A DNA stretch of 64,000 bases, taken from Halieaceae bacterium. GTDB taxonomy: Bacteria; Pseudomonadota; Gammaproteobacteria; Pseudomonadales; Halieaceae. A program made the translations under genes and the position numbers. The notes beneath the pieces are model-generated. The model searched no databases and was not told the origin of the DNA. It was given only the letters and a program-made list of their open reading frames with translations. The stretch covers positions 1 to 64,000 of the forward strand of contig CACNSR010000006.1 of NCBI GenBank assembly GCA_902623175.1. The letters run 5' to 3'. Positions 63,429-64,000 of this stretch are shown here, in pieces (the stretch's first letter is position 1; each line of letters begins with the position of its first letter).

Positions 63429-64000
63429 GTTTTTTACCCGATGGCTGGCTAGCCTCCAGTAGCGAGTTGGCGGGAAAAACAATACTGGTCACCGGGGCCA
63501 ACCGCGGCATCGGTGAGGCCGTCGCAATCAGCTGCGCCCGACACGGTGCCGAGGTGCTGCTACTGGGTCGCGATGAAGCGGCGCTGGCACGAGTCTATGA
63601 CCAGATTGTCGATCTGGGGTGCGCAACGCCGGGCATGATTCCATTGGACCTCACCGCTCGCGACCCATCGCTCTACGACACGCTGGCAGATGAACTCTCC
63701 GGAGCCAATGTGGTGCTAGATGGGCTGGTGCACAATGCCAGTGTGCTCGGTGAGCGTCGCGCGTTGGCACAAACCTCACCATCAAGCTGGGACGAGGTCC
63801 TCCAGGTCAACATGACCGCTGTCTTTTTACTCACCCGGGCACTGATGCCGCTACTCGAAGCGGCCCCCGCCGCCTCGGTTGTGCTCACAAGCTCTGGCGT
63901 GGGGCGAAGAGGAAAAGCCTATTGGGGCGCTTACGCGGTATCGAAATTTGCCACCGAGGGCTATATGCAGGTGCTTGCGGATGAGTTGGGCGCGACCAGC
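63425..64000 (+). CDS. yciK: YciK-type short-chain dehydrogenase, cut by the window edge
   Basis: The gene opens ATG at 63425, overlapping the mupP stop as ATGA, and stays open to the end of the window, giving 192 codons of an expected 245 or so. The translation shows the NAD(P) motif LVTGANRGIGEAVA, the NNAG-equivalent HNASVLGE, and the catalytic SSGVGRRGKAYWGAYAVSKF with Tyr and Lys spaced YxxxK. The enzyme's substrate is unknown. It follows mupP as in Pseudomonas. Confidence 0.92.
   Translation, partial: MSFLPDGWLASSSELAGKTILVTGANRGIGEAVAISCARHGAEVLLLGRDEAALARVYDQIVDLGCATPGMIPLDLTARDPSLYDTLADELSGANVVLDGLVHNASVLGERRALAQTSPSSWDEVLQVNMTAVFLLTRALMPLLEAAPAASVVLTSSGVGRRGKAYWGAYAVSKFATEGYMQVLADELGATS

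Overview
The window reads as chromosome of a marine gammaproteobacterium, most likely of the OM60/NOR5 (Halieaceae) type. Three things suggest this. The housekeeping gene order is gammaproteobacterial (infC-rpmI-rplT-pheS-pheT-ihfA; gyrA-serC-pheA-tyrA-aroA-cmk-rpsA-ihfB-lapA-lapB-pyrF; mtaD-ubiG-mupP-yciK). There is a soxCDYZAXB thiosulfate-oxidation operon. There is also an acyl-CoA carboxylase cluster of the acyclic-terpene (atu) type. The assignment is inference from gene content and order; no 16S rRNA gene is present. Backbone base composition is about 58-60% GC, so several AT-richer patches stand out as probably acquired.

Layout. 1-1096: AT-rich edge with one zinc-ribbon membrane protein, ending at the 3' end of tRNA-Pro(GGG). 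1208-6580: the translation/IHF operon on the minus strand; infC has no conventional start codon and must begin at ATC. 6581-7880: an insertion between infC and thrS, holding an AraC-family remnant and an exported protein of unknown function. 7910-12054: thrS (with an AT-rich central third) and uvrB.

12163-22771: tRNA-Asn(GTT) followed by a 10.5-kb integrative island. It is bounded by 19-bp direct repeats of the tRNA 3' end and carries a tyrosine recombinase at its right end. Inside are an McrBC modification-dependent restriction system, a MORN-repeat lipoprotein coupled to a small exported protein, an exported protein with an Ig-like domain, a ribbon-helix-helix protein with an apparent ATC start, a RepA-like ATPase next to a cluster of TTTCC/GGAAA repeats, and two small HTH/AlpA-like proteins. 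The original tRNA-Asn terminator has been displaced to beyond the right attachment site.

23047-31694: csaA, then soxCDYZAXB plus a glycosyltransferase-like gene on the minus strand, and a divergent DsrE-like/SoxW pair. Together these encode periplasmic thiosulfate oxidation by the full SoxCD-containing pathway. 31833-43673: acyl-CoA degradation. The operon atuA-atuC-atuE-atuF plus a TIGR03084-type gene faces a TetR regulator across a palindromic operator; an AT-rich membrane-protein gene, a crotonase and an acyl-CoA dehydrogenase follow. 43877-47874: a three-gene epimerase/WbpL/WbpM set at the position where pseudomonads keep their O-antigen cluster. 47896-60550: the comEA-like gene, pyrF, lapB, lapA, ihfB, rpsA, cmk, aroA, tyrA, pheA, serC and gyrA on the minus strand. 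60714-64000: mtaD, ubiG, mupP and a yciK gene cut by the right edge, on the plus strand.

The most interesting part is the tRNA-Asn island: paired putative integrase arm sites, an iteron-like repeat cluster, a duplicated signal-peptide scar next to mcrB, and envelope-directed cargo of unknown function beside a restriction system.
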